This document shows positions 25,458-33,405 of a stretch of 64,000 nucleotides of DNA, piece after piece. This DNA is from Sphaerisporangium aureirubrum. GTDB taxonomy: Bacteria > Actinomycetota > Actinomycetes > Streptosporangiales > Streptosporangiaceae. The stretch spans positions 117,060 to 181,059 of the forward strand of contig NZ_JBHSRF010000010.1 of assembly GCF_042658925.1 (NCBI RefSeq). The letters are read 5' to 3'. A program made the position numbers and the translations under genes. Numbering within the stretch: the stretch's first letter is position 1; every line of letters begins with the position of its first letter. The notes beneath the pieces were generated by a model, which saw only the letters and a list, made by a program, of their open reading frames with translations, did not search any database and was not told where the DNA came from.

Positions 25458-26645
25458 CTACTTGCGGGCCACGCCGTCCTGGCGGGCCTGGGCGGCGACC
25501 GCGGCGATCACCGCAGGCGCGACGCGGGCGTCGAACGGGCTGGGGATGACGTAGTCGTGCGCCAGGTCGCCGCCCACCACGCCGGCCAGCGCGCGGGCCG
25601 CGGCGACCTTCATGTTCTCGGTGATGGCCGAGGCGCGCACGTCCAGCGCGCCGCGGAACACGCCGGGGAAGGCCAGCACGTTGTTGATCTGGTTGGGGAA
25701 GTCGGACCGGCCGGTGGCCACGACCCTGGCGTGCCGCCGGGCGAGGTCGGGGTGGATCTCGGGCGTCGGGTTGGACAGCGCGAAGACGATCGCGTCGCCC
25801 GCCATGGACGCCACGGCCCGCTCGGCGAGCGTGGAGCCGGACAGGCCGATGAACACGTCGGCCCCGGCCAGCGCCTCCTCGGTGGACCCGGTGTGGCCGG
25901 CGCGGTTGGTGCGGGCGGCGAGCCCCTGCTTGACGGGGTTCAGCCCGTCGCGGCCCTGGTAGATCATGCCCTTGGAGTCGGACACCGCGATGTCGCCGAT
26001 GCCGGCGTTGAGCAGCATGTTGGTGACCGCGACCCCGGACGCGCCCGCGCCCGCGACCACGGCCCGCAGGTCGCCGAGGGTGCGGCCGGTGAGCCGGGCG
26101 GCGTTCTGGAGCGCGGCGAGCACCACGATGGCGGTGCCGTGCTGGTCGTCGTGGAAGACGGGGATGTCGAGCAGGGCACGCAGGCGGTCCTCGACCTCGA
26201 AGCAGCGGGGGGCGCTGATGTCCTCGAGGTTGATGCCGCCGAACGACGGGGCGAGCCGCACCACGGTCTCGACCAGCGCGTCCACGTCGGTGCAGTCGAG
26301 GCAGACCGGCACCGCGTCGACGCCGCCGAACTCCTTGAACAGCAGCGCCTTGCCCTCCATGACCGGCATGGCCGCCGCCGGGCCGATGTCGCCGAGGCCG
26401 AGCACGGCCGTGCCGTCGCTGACCACGGCGACGACGCCGGAGACCCAGGTGTACTCGTTGACGAGGTCGGGCTGCTCGGCGATGGCGGTGCAGACGCGGG
26501 CGACGCCCGGGGTGTAGGCCAGCGACAGGTCGTCGGCGTCGCGCACGGGGACGGTGGAGCGGACCTCCAGCTTGCCCCCGCGGTGCATGGCGAACGCGGG
26601 ATCCAGGTCGAGTGATTCCAATGCGGAGAACGGCGTGACTGCCAC
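25458..26645 (-). CDS. NAD(P)-dependent malic enzyme
   Basis: 395 residues from GTG 26645 (VAVTPFSALESLDLDPAF); the frame stays open upstream to 26939, so the start is provisional. Oxidatively decarboxylates malate to pyruvate in the cytosol. Motifs: LEVRSTVPVRDADDLSLAYT, then TPGVARVC with the catalytic Tyr region, LLFKEFGGVDAVPVCLDC, VFHDDQHGTAIVVLAAL (metal/substrate Asp pair) and the VVAGAGASGVAVTNML nucleotide-binding loop, then FPNQINNVLAFPGVFRGALD. It is of the short bacterial type without a phosphotransacetylase extension. It is alone on its strand here, with no obvious operon partner. Confidence 0.92.
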   Translation of the reverse strand: MAVTPFSALESLDLDPAFAMHRGGKLEVRSTVPVRDADDLSLAYTPGVARVCTAIAEQPDLVNEYTWVSGVVAVVSDGTAVLGLGDIGPAAAMPVMEGKALLFKEFGGVDAVPVCLDCTDVDALVETVVRLAPSFGGINLEDISAPRCFEVEDRLRALLDIPVFHDDQHGTAIVVLAALQNAARLTGRTLGDLRAVVAGAGASGVAVTNMLLNAGIGDIAVSDSKGMIYQGRDGLNPVKQGLAARTNRAGHTGSTEEALAGADVFIGLSGSTLAERAVASMAGDAIVFALSNPTPEIHPDLARRHARVVATGRSDFPNQINNVLAFPGVFRGALDVRASAITENMKVAAARALAGVVGGDLAHDYVIPSPFDARVAPAVIAAVAAQARQDGVARK

Positions 26646-27043
26646 AGCGACCCCTGTGTCGTAAGGACGGATTCCTTCGGTAGACGCCGCAGTGAGCGAG
26701 GCCCAGGCTTCGGTAGCCGCCCGGCGGCCGTCGTCGTTGACGGTCGTCTGATGAGGGGGTACGGGGGTCACCCGTCGCTCGATTGTGCCACATACGCCAG
26801 ACGCCCGCCGTAGTCGTGTGGTGCGATCACCACTGCGCCGGGGTCCCCGGCCCGGATCGTGCCCCACAGCGCCTGCCCCGGCACCCCGGCATCCCCTTGC
26901 ATCTGCCCGTACCCCCGCATTTCCTCGCAATACCCCCATATGTCGCCTAGACCCTGCAAACCCCCGGGCCGCGCCCGATCACCGCCCCGGCGGCCGGTCG
27001 TGTAATACTCGTAGTCCGGACTCATCCCTTACCTGGACCTACG
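26646..27043. other. Intergenic region, no convincing gene
   Basis: 398 bp between the malic enzyme and the divergent CGNR gene. The malic enzyme frame stays open through part of it without family similarity. The minus frame 26768-27025 encodes a possible 44-residue peptide (ending GGRLAYVAQSSDG) that I could not support. No palindrome or riboswitch seen. Confidence 0.4.
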
Positions 27044-27595
27044 TTGGACCTGATCTCGTACGCCGAACTCGCGGTACTGCTGGTCAACAGCGGCAGCGCC
27101 CTGGACTCGCTCGAGGACGCCAAGCGGCTGCTCACCGAGGCGGGCCGCGAGAAGGACGCCGCCCGGCTCACCCGCGCCGACCTGGCCATCCTGCGCGAAC
27201 TACGCCGCGAGCTGGCCACGGTCTTCGCCGCCGCGGCCCGCCAGGACGAACACGGCGCCGTGGAGCGGCTCAACGCCCTGCTGACCAGACACCCCGTGCA
27301 CCCGCAGATCACCCGCCACGACGGCCACCACTGGCACCTCCACCTGACCGAGGGCGGCCGCCTGAGCGGCGAGTACGCCGCCGCCGCCGTGATGGGCCTG
27401 ACCGCCCTGGTCACCGGCCTGGGCGTGGACCGCCTGGGCATCTGCCAGTCCGATCCGTGCCGCCGCGCCTACCTGGACACCTCCTCCAACCGCTCCCGCC
27501 GCTACTGCTCGGAGCGGTGCGCCAGCCGCGCCAACGTCGCCGCCTACCGCGCCCGCCGCCGCGACGCCGCGAAGGTGCCCTCCACCGGGGCGTGA
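27044..27595 (+). CDS. CGNR zinc-finger transcriptional regulator (ABATE domain)
   Basis: 183 residues from TTG 27044, the only start that keeps the N-terminal domain. N-terminal ABATE region: LAVLLVNSGSALDSLEDAKR, then the helical DLAILRELRRELATVFAAAA. C-terminal CGNR-type zinc finger: LGICQSDPCRRAYLDTSSNR, then YCSERCASRANVAAYRAR, giving a C-x4-C-x15-C-x3-C ligand set and the basic DNA-contacting tail. Members are stand-alone regulators, probably ligand-responsive. Its stop is 2 bp from the convergent sodX stop. Target unknown. Confidence 0.88.
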   Translation: MDLISYAELAVLLVNSGSALDSLEDAKRLLTEAGREKDAARLTRADLAILRELRRELATVFAAAARQDEHGAVERLNALLTRHPVHPQITRHDGHHWHLHLTEGGRLSGEYAAAAVMGLTALVTGLGVDRLGICQSDPCRRAYLDTSSNRSRRYCSERCASRANVAAYRARRRDAAKVPSTGA

Positions 27596-27597
27596 CG

Positions 27598-27906
27598 TCA
27601 GCGGAAGCGGGACAGGCGGCGCAGGGGGGCGTAGCGGAGGGTCACGCGGCCGACGATGCCGGCGTCCGGGACGGCGCCGAAGTCCCAGCTGTCCTTGCGG
27701 CCGGGGGCGCGCTGGTTCTCGCTCTCCAGCCACCAGCCGTCCTCGGCGCGCAGGACGGCGCGTTTGACGATCAGCTGGGACGGGTTTCCCGGCAGGCGTG
27801 CGACGACCAGATCGCCGGGGCGGATCAAGGCCCGGCGGCGGACGAGCAGGCGGTCGCCGGGGCGCAGGACGGGCAGCATGGAGTCTCCGGCGACGCGTAC
27901 GTTCAT
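27598..27906 (-). CDS. sodX: Nickel-type superoxide dismutase maturation protease
   Basis: 102 residues from ATG 27906; GGAGGAGGGGG ends 9 nt upstream, and the ATG at 27915 is too close to it. S26/LexA-like peptidase fold: MNVRVAGDSMLPVLRPGDRL holds the catalytic Ser of the GDSM box, and LIVKRAVLRAEDGWWLESEN holds the general-base Lys. In Ni-SOD systems this protease removes the N-terminal leader of SodN, creating the His1 nickel hook. It is divergent from sodN across a 92-bp intergenic region, the usual sodX/sodN arrangement. Family length ~100-140 fits. Confidence 0.9.
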   Translation of the reverse strand: MNVRVAGDSMLPVLRPGDRLLVRRRALIRPGDLVVARLPGNPSQLIVKRAVLRAEDGWWLESENQRAPGRKDSWDFGAVPDAGIVGRVTLRYAPLRRLSRFR

Positions 27907-27960
27907 GAACGACATCCCCCTCCTCCGTGGCGATTCGACCCGAGTAAGTTGGGGACTACA

Positions 27961-27974
27961 GGACATCAGTGTCC
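27961..27974. promoter_or_regulatory. Palindrome in the sodX/sodN intergenic region
   Basis: GGACATCAGTGTCC has perfect 5-bp arms (GGACA/TGTCC) around TCAG, 25 bp before the sodN start. It is placed where a repressor would block sodN. It does not look like the published Nur box, so the regulator is unknown. Confidence 0.35.
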
Positions 27975-27998
27975 AGTCATCGTCAAGGAAGGAAACCG

Positions 27999-28400
27999 AT
28001 GCTCGCACGACTGCTGCGGACAGGCCACGTCGCCTCCGCGCACTGCGATCTCCCTTGCGGCGTCTATGACCCGGCGCAGGCCCGCATAGAGGCGGAGTCC
28101 GTGAAGGCGATCATGCAGAAGTACGCCGACAACGACGACCCCGTGTTCCGCGCACGGGCCCTGAACATCAAGGAGGAGCGGGCCGAACTCGTCAAGCACC
28201 ACCTCTGGGTGTTGTGGACCGACTACTTCAAGCCCCCGCACGTGGAGCAGTACCCGCAGCTCCACCAGCTCTTCTGGGACGCCACCAAGCTCGCGGGCGC
28301 GGCCGGCGCCAAGGGCACGGTCGACCTCGCCAAGGCGGAGGACCTCCTCGGAAAGATCGACGAGATCTCGAAGATCTTCTGGGAGACCAAGGCCGCCTGA
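27999..28400 (+). CDS. sodN: Nickel-containing superoxide dismutase
   Basis: 133 residues from ATG 27999, with AAGGAAGG upstream. A 14-residue leader (MLARLLRTGHVASA) is followed by the mature start HCDLPCGVYDPAQARIEAES. His1, Cys2 and Cys6 of the nickel hook are all present. The remaining four-helix bundle (VKAIMQKYADNDD, KHHLWVLWTDYFKPPHVEQY, LLGKIDEISKIFWETKAA) is full length. Converts superoxide to oxygen and peroxide; forms a homohexamer in the cytosol (family knowledge). Leader cleavage needs SodX, encoded divergently. Confidence 0.97.
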   Translation: MLARLLRTGHVASAHCDLPCGVYDPAQARIEAESVKAIMQKYADNDDPVFRARALNIKEERAELVKHHLWVLWTDYFKPPHVEQYPQLHQLFWDATKLAGAAGAKGTVDLAKAEDLLGKIDEISKIFWETKAA

Positions 28401-28401
28401 G

Positions 28402-28421
28402 GGCCGGACCGGTAACCGGCC
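28402..28421 (+). terminator. Hairpin after sodN
   Basis: GGCCGG / CCGGCC arms at 28402-28407 and 28416-28421, immediately after the sodN stop. Short stem, so moderate support. Confidence 0.45.
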
Positions 28422-28610
28422 TCGCGCGGCCGAGGGCTCGCGCGGGGCCGGCGGTTTGCCCCGGGGCATAGACGTCAAGCCAGGGTCAGCGGGACGTCAC
28501 GGAAACCCGCCCGCAATCACGCAAGATCAGCACTATCGGCGCGTCCCAGTCCCGCATCAGCGGGCCGGGGGCGGTAAGTTGCTAGTCAGCAGCTCTGCGC
28601 GAGGAGGAAC

Positions 28611-29048
28611 GTGACCGACGAGACAGCGACGCGTGCAGATGGCATCTCCGGCGGCCTGGCGGGGATCCGTGACGCGGTGAGCGTGCGGCTGCCGGCCGCG
28701 AGCGCCTATCTGTCGGTGCTCCGAACGGCCACCGCGGGCCTCGCGGCACGGCTCGACTTCACGCTGGACGAGATCGAGGACCTGCGGATCGCGGTCGACG
28801 AAGCGTGTGCCATGTTGCTCGGCCATGCCGTGCCCGGCACCGATCTGATCGCCGAGTTCGAGCTGACCGGCCAGGAGATGATCGTCCGGGTCGAGGTGAG
28901 CACGGTCGGCCAGGCGGAGCCCAAGCGGGACGACTTCGCCTGGATGGTTCTCACCGCGCTGGCCGACAGTGTGGACGCCGAGACCGACACCCCCGATCGC
29001 ATGGCCATCGTGCTGCACAAGCGCCGAGGCGCTGCGAGGCCGCTGTGA
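28611..29048 (+). CDS. RsbW-type anti-sigma factor (HATPase_c)
   Basis: 145 residues, GTG start behind GAGGAGGAAC. Small GHKL ATPase fold: the N box reads IEDLRIAVDEACAMLLGHAV, followed by LIAEFELTGQEMIVRVEVST. The G1-type glycine box is poorly conserved (TVGQAEPKRDDFAWMVLTAL), as in many RsbW/SpoIIAB proteins. Its stop overlaps the start of the SigB/SigF-type sigma factor by 4 nt, so the two are co-translated. The expected role is to bind and hold that sigma factor until an anti-anti-sigma factor (not encoded here) releases it. Confidence 0.85.
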   Translation: MTDETATRADGISGGLAGIRDAVSVRLPAASAYLSVLRTATAGLAARLDFTLDEIEDLRIAVDEACAMLLGHAVPGTDLIAEFELTGQEMIVRVEVSTVGQAEPKRDDFAWMVLTALADSVDAETDTPDRMAIVLHKRRGAARPL

Positions 29049-29845
29049 CGGAGAGGACCCGAGCCGTGGCCGGCAGTGACAGCACCGTCCCCGACAGGGT
29101 GCGGGCTCGTGGGCTGTTCAGTGAGCTGGCCGAGCTGCCCGCGGACGACCCGCGGCGGCAGCGCATCCGCGACGAGCTGGTCGAGCTCCACCTGCCTCTG
29201 GTCGAATACCTCGCACGCCGGTTTCGCAACCGCGGCGAGTGGCTCGACGACCTCACCCAGGTGGCCACCATCGGCCTGATCAAGTCGATCGACCGCTTCG
29301 ACCTGGCCCGCGGGGTCGAGTTCTCCACCTACGCCACCCCCACCATCGTGGGGGAGATCAAGCGTCACTTCCGCGACAAGGGCTGGGCGGTCCGCGTGCC
29401 GCGCCGCCTTCAAGAGCTCAAGCTCTCCCTCACCAAGGCGATCAGCGAGCTGTCGCAGCGCCAGGGCCGGGCGCCCACCGTGGCGGAGCTCGCCACCCAT
29501 CTGGCGATGACCGAGGAAGAGGTGCTGGAGGGCCTGGAGTCCGCCAACGCCTACTCCACCGTCTCCCTCGACGCCCCGGACTCCGGGGACGACGACGCCC
29601 CCGCCGTGTCCGACTCCCTCGGCATCGTGGACGAGTCGCTGGAGGGCGTGGAGTACCGCGAGTCGCTGAAGCCGCTGCTGGAGCGGCTTCCGCCGCGCGA
29701 GAAGCGCATCCTGCTGCTGCGGTTCTTCGGCAACATGACCCAGTCGCAGATCGCCACCGAGCTCGGCATCTCGCAGATGCACGTCTCGCGCCTGCTCGCC
29801 CGCACGCTGGCGCAGCTGCGCGAGGGCCTCACCGCCGAGGACTGA
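29045..29845 (+). CDS. SigB/SigF-family RNA polymerase sigma factor
   Basis: 266 residues, GTG overlapping the anti-sigma stop. Region 2: LVEYLARRFRNRGEWLDDLT, QVATIGLIKSIDRFDLARGV, EFSTYATPTIVGEIKRHFRD. Region 3: WAVRVPRRLQELKLSLTKAI. Region 4: LPPREKRILLLRFFGNMTQS and QIATELGISQMHVSRLLART. This is the stress/development group of actinobacterial sigma factors (SigF, SigB, SigG in Streptomyces). The order anti-sigma then sigma matches rsbW-sigF loci. It likely drives its own operon, but no promoter was identified upstream of 28611. Confidence 0.95.
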   Translation: MTERTRAVAGSDSTVPDRVRARGLFSELAELPADDPRRQRIRDELVELHLPLVEYLARRFRNRGEWLDDLTQVATIGLIKSIDRFDLARGVEFSTYATPTIVGEIKRHFRDKGWAVRVPRRLQELKLSLTKAISELSQRQGRAPTVAELATHLAMTEEEVLEGLESANAYSTVSLDAPDSGDDDAPAVSDSLGIVDESLEGVEYRESLKPLLERLPPREKRILLLRFFGNMTQSQIATELGISQMHVSRLLARTLAQLREGLTAED

Positions 29846-29872
29846 CCCACCCGCCGAGGCGCCGGGTGGGTC
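29844..29872. terminator. Bidirectional terminator between convergent genes
   Basis: Perfect 10-bp stem GACCCACCCG / CGGGTGGGTC at 29844-29853 and 29863-29872. It begins at the sigma stop codon and lies 3 bp from the stop of the convergent membrane-protein gene. Confidence 0.75.
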
Positions 29873-29875
29873 ACC

Positions 29876-30253
29876 TCATTCTTTGATCATCGCCCGGGTC
29901 GTCGGGGGCGCCAGCAGCGCGCCCACGCCGGCCAGCGCCAGGGCGAGCAGCAGCACGCCGGGCACGTACTGCGCCGACTGCACCAGCGAGATCCCCACCG
30001 GCACCGAGAAGATCTGTGTGACCACGCCCGGGGCGCGGCTCCACCGGGCGGCGGACAGCACGCCCCAGGCCACCCACACCAGCGCGGCGCCGACCACGAC
30101 GCCGAGCGCGGAGATCACGATGGAGTCGCCCACGGCGGACGGCGCGCCGACGACGGTCTGCACTCCGGCGTATCCGCCGAGCGCCATCGCGGTGAGCCCC
30201 TCGACCGCCAGCACGGCCGCGGCGACGATCAAGGTCGCCGGTCGGTTGAACAT
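29876..30253 (-). CDS. Small integral membrane protein
   Basis: 125 residues with four predicted membrane helices: ATLIVAAAVLAVEGLTAMAL, DSIVISALGVVVGAALVWVA, a short amphipathic stretch (PGVVTQIFSVPVGISLV) and PGVLLLALALAGVGALLAPP. No signal for enzymatic function. Similar four-helix proteins are often next to lipid kinase genes in actinomycetes, but I do not recognise the family. It is divergent from the lipid kinase gene with 58 bp between, so one promoter region may serve both. Confidence 0.7.
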   Translation of the reverse strand: MFNRPATLIVAAAVLAVEGLTAMALGGYAGVQTVVGAPSAVGDSIVISALGVVVGAALVWVAWGVLSAARWSRAPGVVTQIFSVPVGISLVQSAQYVPGVLLLALALAGVGALLAPPTTRAMIKE

Positions 30254-30311
30254 ATCGGGACCCTACTCGACCGGTACACCGGGCGGATGACCGGTGGCTA
30301 CGCTGGTCGGC

Positions 30312-31274
30312 ATGCGGGCACTTCTCCTGACCAACCCCAAGGCGACGTCGACGCACCGGCGCACCCGCCAGGTGCTGATCCGCGCCCTCGGCGCGGCCGT
30401 CGACCTGTCGGTGGAGGAGACCGCGTACCGCGGGCACGCCACGTTGCTCGCGGGTACCGCCCGGGAGAAGGGCTTCGACACGGTCGCCGTGCTCGGCGGG
30501 GACGGCACCGTCAACGAGGCGGTGAACGGCATGCTGAACGGCACGGGCGAGCCCCCGGCGCTGATCGTGATCCCGGGCGGCTCGGCGAACGTCATGGCGC
30601 GGGCCCTCGGGCTGCCGAACGACCCGGTGCAGGCGACCGGCGTGGTGCTGGACGCGCTGCGGGAGGACCGGCGCCGCACCATCGGCCTCGGCCGGGCGAT
30701 CTGGGACGACGCCACCATCGGCGGGACCACGGGCCGCGCCACCACCAGCCGGTACTTCACCTTCTCCGCGGGGATGGGCTACGACGCGGAGGTGGTCCGG
30801 GCGGTCGAAGGACTGCGGGCCGCCGGGTTCAAGGCCTCCCCCACCGCGTACATCGGCACCGCGTTGCGGCACTACCTGATGACCGACCGCCGCCACCCGG
30901 CGCTGCGCCTGGAACGTCCGAAACGGCAGACGGTGGACGGCATCCACATGGCGATCATCTCCAACGCCGCACCCTGGACCTACGCCGGCGGCCGGCCGAT
31001 CAACCCCACGCCGTGGGCCGGTTTCGACACCGGCCTGGACATGCTCGGCCTGCGCCGCCTCGGCCCGGTGGCGATGGCCCACATCGTGCGCCAGATCATC
31101 GGCGAGCGCGCCGGGCTGGCCAGAGGCCGTCATCTGGTGCAGCTCCACGACGAGGAGGAGTTCACGCTCGTCGCGCGCCGCCCCACGGCGTTTCAGCTCG
31201 ACGGCGACTACCTCGGGGAGCGGGAACGGGTCACCTTTGTTTCCGTCCCAGCCGCGTTACAAGTTTTGGTCTAA
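30312..31274 (+). CDS. Diacylglycerol/lipid kinase family protein
   Basis: 320 residues from ATG 30312; the upstream GTG at 30294 is less likely. DAGK catalytic domain: MRALLLTNPKATSTHRRTRQ at the N terminus, then the nucleotide loop VAVLGGDGTVNEAVNGMLNG and LIVIPGGSANVMARALGLPN. The C-terminal beta-rich half has FTFSAGMGYDAEVVRAVEGL and QLDGDYLGERERVTF. It phosphorylates a lipid such as diacylglycerol or a related membrane lipid at the inner leaflet (family knowledge). It ends 283 bp before whiB1, with which it is not obviously co-regulated. Confidence 0.9.
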   Translation: MRALLLTNPKATSTHRRTRQVLIRALGAAVDLSVEETAYRGHATLLAGTAREKGFDTVAVLGGDGTVNEAVNGMLNGTGEPPALIVIPGGSANVMARALGLPNDPVQATGVVLDALREDRRRTIGLGRAIWDDATIGGTTGRATTSRYFTFSAGMGYDAEVVRAVEGLRAAGFKASPTAYIGTALRHYLMTDRRHPALRLERPKRQTVDGIHMAIISNAAPWTYAGGRPINPTPWAGFDTGLDMLGLRRLGPVAMAHIVRQIIGERAGLARGRHLVQLHDEEEFTLVARRPTAFQLDGDYLGERERVTFVSVPAALQVLV

Positions 31275-31489
31275 CCGCTCACTTCCCGTCATAGTGTGAC
31301 GCATCCGACATCTATCTCCGGCAAAACCTTCCCCCAAACCTCTTGCGTGACCTGGGCATGCCTGAAAAGCTCAACGTGACGTCGGAACGTAGGACGTTTG
31401 GGGAGGCAATCTGTCCCCAAAGGTCTGCGGCGATCACAGCGATGTTCCTGGACCCCATCCCAAGGTCCAGGAAAAATTTCGCCTTTGCT

Positions 31490-31505
31490 AGTGAAAGTGT
31501 TCACA
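31490..31505. promoter_or_regulatory. Near-consensus Crp-type site upstream of whiB1/wblE
   Basis: AGTGAAAGTGTTCACA differs from TGTGA-N6-TCACA at one arm base and lies 52 bp before the start codon. In M. tuberculosis whiB1 is a known Crp target, which supports the call. A weaker second match (TGTGACGCATCCGACA) is at 31295. Confidence 0.5.
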
Positions 31506-31557
31506 AACATCCGTCACCGCACGGAGCCGCAGGCTCCACCTACGAAGGAGTGAACGC

Positions 31558-31812
31558 ATGGACTGGCGCCACCGCGCTGCCTGCCGTGACGTGGACCCCG
31601 AGTTGTTCTTCCCGATCGGCAACACCGGCCCCGCGCTCATGCAGATCGAAGAGGCCAAGCAGGTCTGCCGCTCGTGCCCGGTCGTCGAGTCGTGCCTGAA
31701 GTGGGCCATCGAGTCCGGACAGGACGCCGGCGTGTGGGGCGGCCTCAGCGAGGACGAGCGCCGCGCGCTCAAGCGCCGCACCGCGCGTACCCGCGCCCGC
31801 CTGGCCGTCTGA
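31558..31812 (+). CDS. whiB1: WhiB-family iron-sulfur regulator (WhiB1/WblE)
   Basis: 84 residues, starting MDWRHRAACRDVDPELFFPI, nearly the sequence of mycobacterial WhiB1 and Streptomyces WblE. Cys9, Cys37, Cys40 and Cys46 are the four ligands of the oxygen- and NO-sensitive [4Fe-4S] cluster. GVWGG turn, then SEDERRALKRRTARTRARLA, the basic DNA-binding tail. Essential in mycobacteria, binds the primary sigma factor region 4 (family knowledge). GAAGGAG precedes the start. It is adjacent to and convergent with a pdtaS homolog, as in M. tuberculosis. Confidence 0.95.
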   Translation: MDWRHRAACRDVDPELFFPIGNTGPALMQIEEAKQVCRSCPVVESCLKWAIESGQDAGVWGGLSEDERRALKRRTARTRARLAV

Positions 31813-31833
31813 GCCGAAGGACCCGACGAGCAC

Positions 31834-31854
31834 CGCGGAACCCCGAGGTCCGCG
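31834..31854. terminator. Hairpin between whiB1 and the sensor kinase
   Basis: CGCGGA (31834-31839) and TCCGCG (31849-31854) with a 9-nt loop, in the 67-bp gap between convergent genes. Short stem. Confidence 0.35.
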
Positions 31855-31879
31855 AGTACGACGAGCACCACAACCCGCG

Positions 31880-33337
31880 CTAGGCCGGCAGCACAGGGAT
31901 CGTGAGCGACACCTCCGTCCCCCCGCCCTGGCGCGGCCGCACGGCGAGCCGGCCGGACAACTCGCCGACCACCAGCGTGCGCACGATCTGCAGGCCGAGG
32001 CTGGTCGAGGAGTCCAGGTCGAAGCCCTCCGGCAACCCCTGGCCGTCGTCGGCCACGATGACGTCCAGCCGTTCCTCGGTGCGCGAGACCACCACGGTGA
32101 GCGTCCCGCTGCCGTAGGAGAACCCGTGCTGCACGGCGTTCTGCAGAAGCTCGGTGAGCACCATCGCCGTGGGCGTGGCCACCATCGCGGGCAGCATGCC
32201 GAAACTGCCCACCCGGCGCGGCATCACGTTGGCCGCCGACACGTCCCCGGTCATCGCGATCACGCGGTCGGCGATGTCGTCGAAGTCGACGATCTCCTCA
32301 GGGGTGTGGGACAGCGTCTCGTGCACGATCGCGATCGACCCCACCCGCCGCACGGCCTCCTCCAGCGCCTCCCTGGCCTCGGGCACCCGCAGCCGCCGCG
32401 CCTGCAGCCGCAGCAGCGCCGCCACGGTCTGCAGGTTGTTCTTCACCCGGTGATGAATCTCCCGGATGGTGGCGTCCTTGGTCAGCAGCTCGCGCTCGCG
32501 GCGGCGCAGCTCGGTGACGTCCCTGATGAGGATGAGCGCGCCGATGCGCCCGCCGCCGACGATGAGCGGGATGGCGCGCAGCTGCACGACGTTGGCCCCC
32601 GCCTCGACCTCGGTCTCGCGCGGCGTGCGGCCGCTGGCCACCAGGATGAGGTCCTCGTTGATGGGCTCGTCGGAGTAGCACAGCGCCGCGGTGGTGCGCC
32701 CGAGGTCGGTGCCCACAAGGTCGGCGTGCAGCCCGAGGCGGCGGTAGGCCGACAGCGCGTTCGGCGAGGCGTACGTCACCCGGCCGGCCCGGTCCAGCCG
32801 CAGCAGCCCGTCGCCCACCCGGGGCGAGCGGACCAGGATCGGCCCCTCGTCGGGGAACGGGAAGCGGCCCTCGGACACCATCTGCGCGAGGTCGGAGGCG
32901 CTCTGCAGGTAGGTCAGCTCCAGCCGTGAGGGGGTGCGCGCCGAGGAGAGGTTGGTGGAGCGCTGGATGATCGCCACGAAGTGGTCGTCGCGCCGCACCG
33001 GAATGGTCTCCTCGCGGACGGGCACGCCGCTGGACCAGTCGGGGTCGCCCTCGCGGCAGATGCGCCGCTCCTGCCACGCGGTGTCGATCAGCGGGCGCTC
33101 CCAGGCCGCCACGATGGTGCCGACCACGTCGTCGTGGTACACCGTGGGCCCGGTCGTGGGCCGCATCTGGGCCACCGCGACCCACGCCGTCTCGTCCCTG
33201 AGCGGGATCCACAGGATCAGGTCGGCGAACGACAGATCCGCCAGCAGCTGCCAGTCCGACACCAGGGACTGCATCCATTCCAGGTCGGCCGGGTCAAGAG
33301 TGGTGTGGCGCCCGACGAGGTCGCTGAGAGTCGGCAC
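31880..33337 (-). CDS. pdtaS: PdtaS-type sensor histidine kinase
   Basis: 485 residues; GTG 33337 (VPTLSDLVGRHTTLDPADLE) is the start matching the family. No membrane segments, so a cytosolic kinase. N-terminal GAF-like domain (~1-165), PAS domain (~180-280, RVTYASPNALSAYRRLGLHA), HisKA_2 (TIREIHHRVKNNLQTVAALL, phospho-acceptor His near 294) and HATPase_c (VLTELLQNAVQHGFSYGSG, DDGQGLPEGFDLDSSTSLGL). In M. tuberculosis PdtaS phosphorylates the antitermination regulator PdtaR and is a neighbour of whiB1; here too. PdtaR is not encoded in the window. Confidence 0.92.
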   Translation of the reverse strand: MPTLSDLVGRHTTLDPADLEWMQSLVSDWQLLADLSFADLILWIPLRDETAWVAVAQMRPTTGPTVYHDDVVGTIVAAWERPLIDTAWQERRICREGDPDWSSGVPVREETIPVRRDDHFVAIIQRSTNLSSARTPSRLELTYLQSASDLAQMVSEGRFPFPDEGPILVRSPRVGDGLLRLDRAGRVTYASPNALSAYRRLGLHADLVGTDLGRTTAALCYSDEPINEDLILVASGRTPRETEVEAGANVVQLRAIPLIVGGGRIGALILIRDVTELRRRERELLTKDATIREIHHRVKNNLQTVAALLRLQARRLRVPEAREALEEAVRRVGSIAIVHETLSHTPEEIVDFDDIADRVIAMTGDVSAANVMPRRVGSFGMLPAMVATPTAMVLTELLQNAVQHGFSYGSGTLTVVVSRTEERLDVIVADDGQGLPEGFDLDSSTSLGLQIVRTLVVGELSGRLAVRPRQGGGTEVSLTIPVLPA

Positions 33338-33405
33338 CTGTGCATCATGCGTGCTGGGACGGCGGAAAGCGAATCGAGCGGGCGGCCTCTGGGAAGATTC
33401 GTGCA

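Noticed and set aside
26768..27025. Possible 44-85-residue protein upstream of malic enzyme (ends GGRLAYVAQSSDG)
   Set aside because: No ribosome binding site, mixed codon bias and no recognised family; left as unexplained intergenic DNA.
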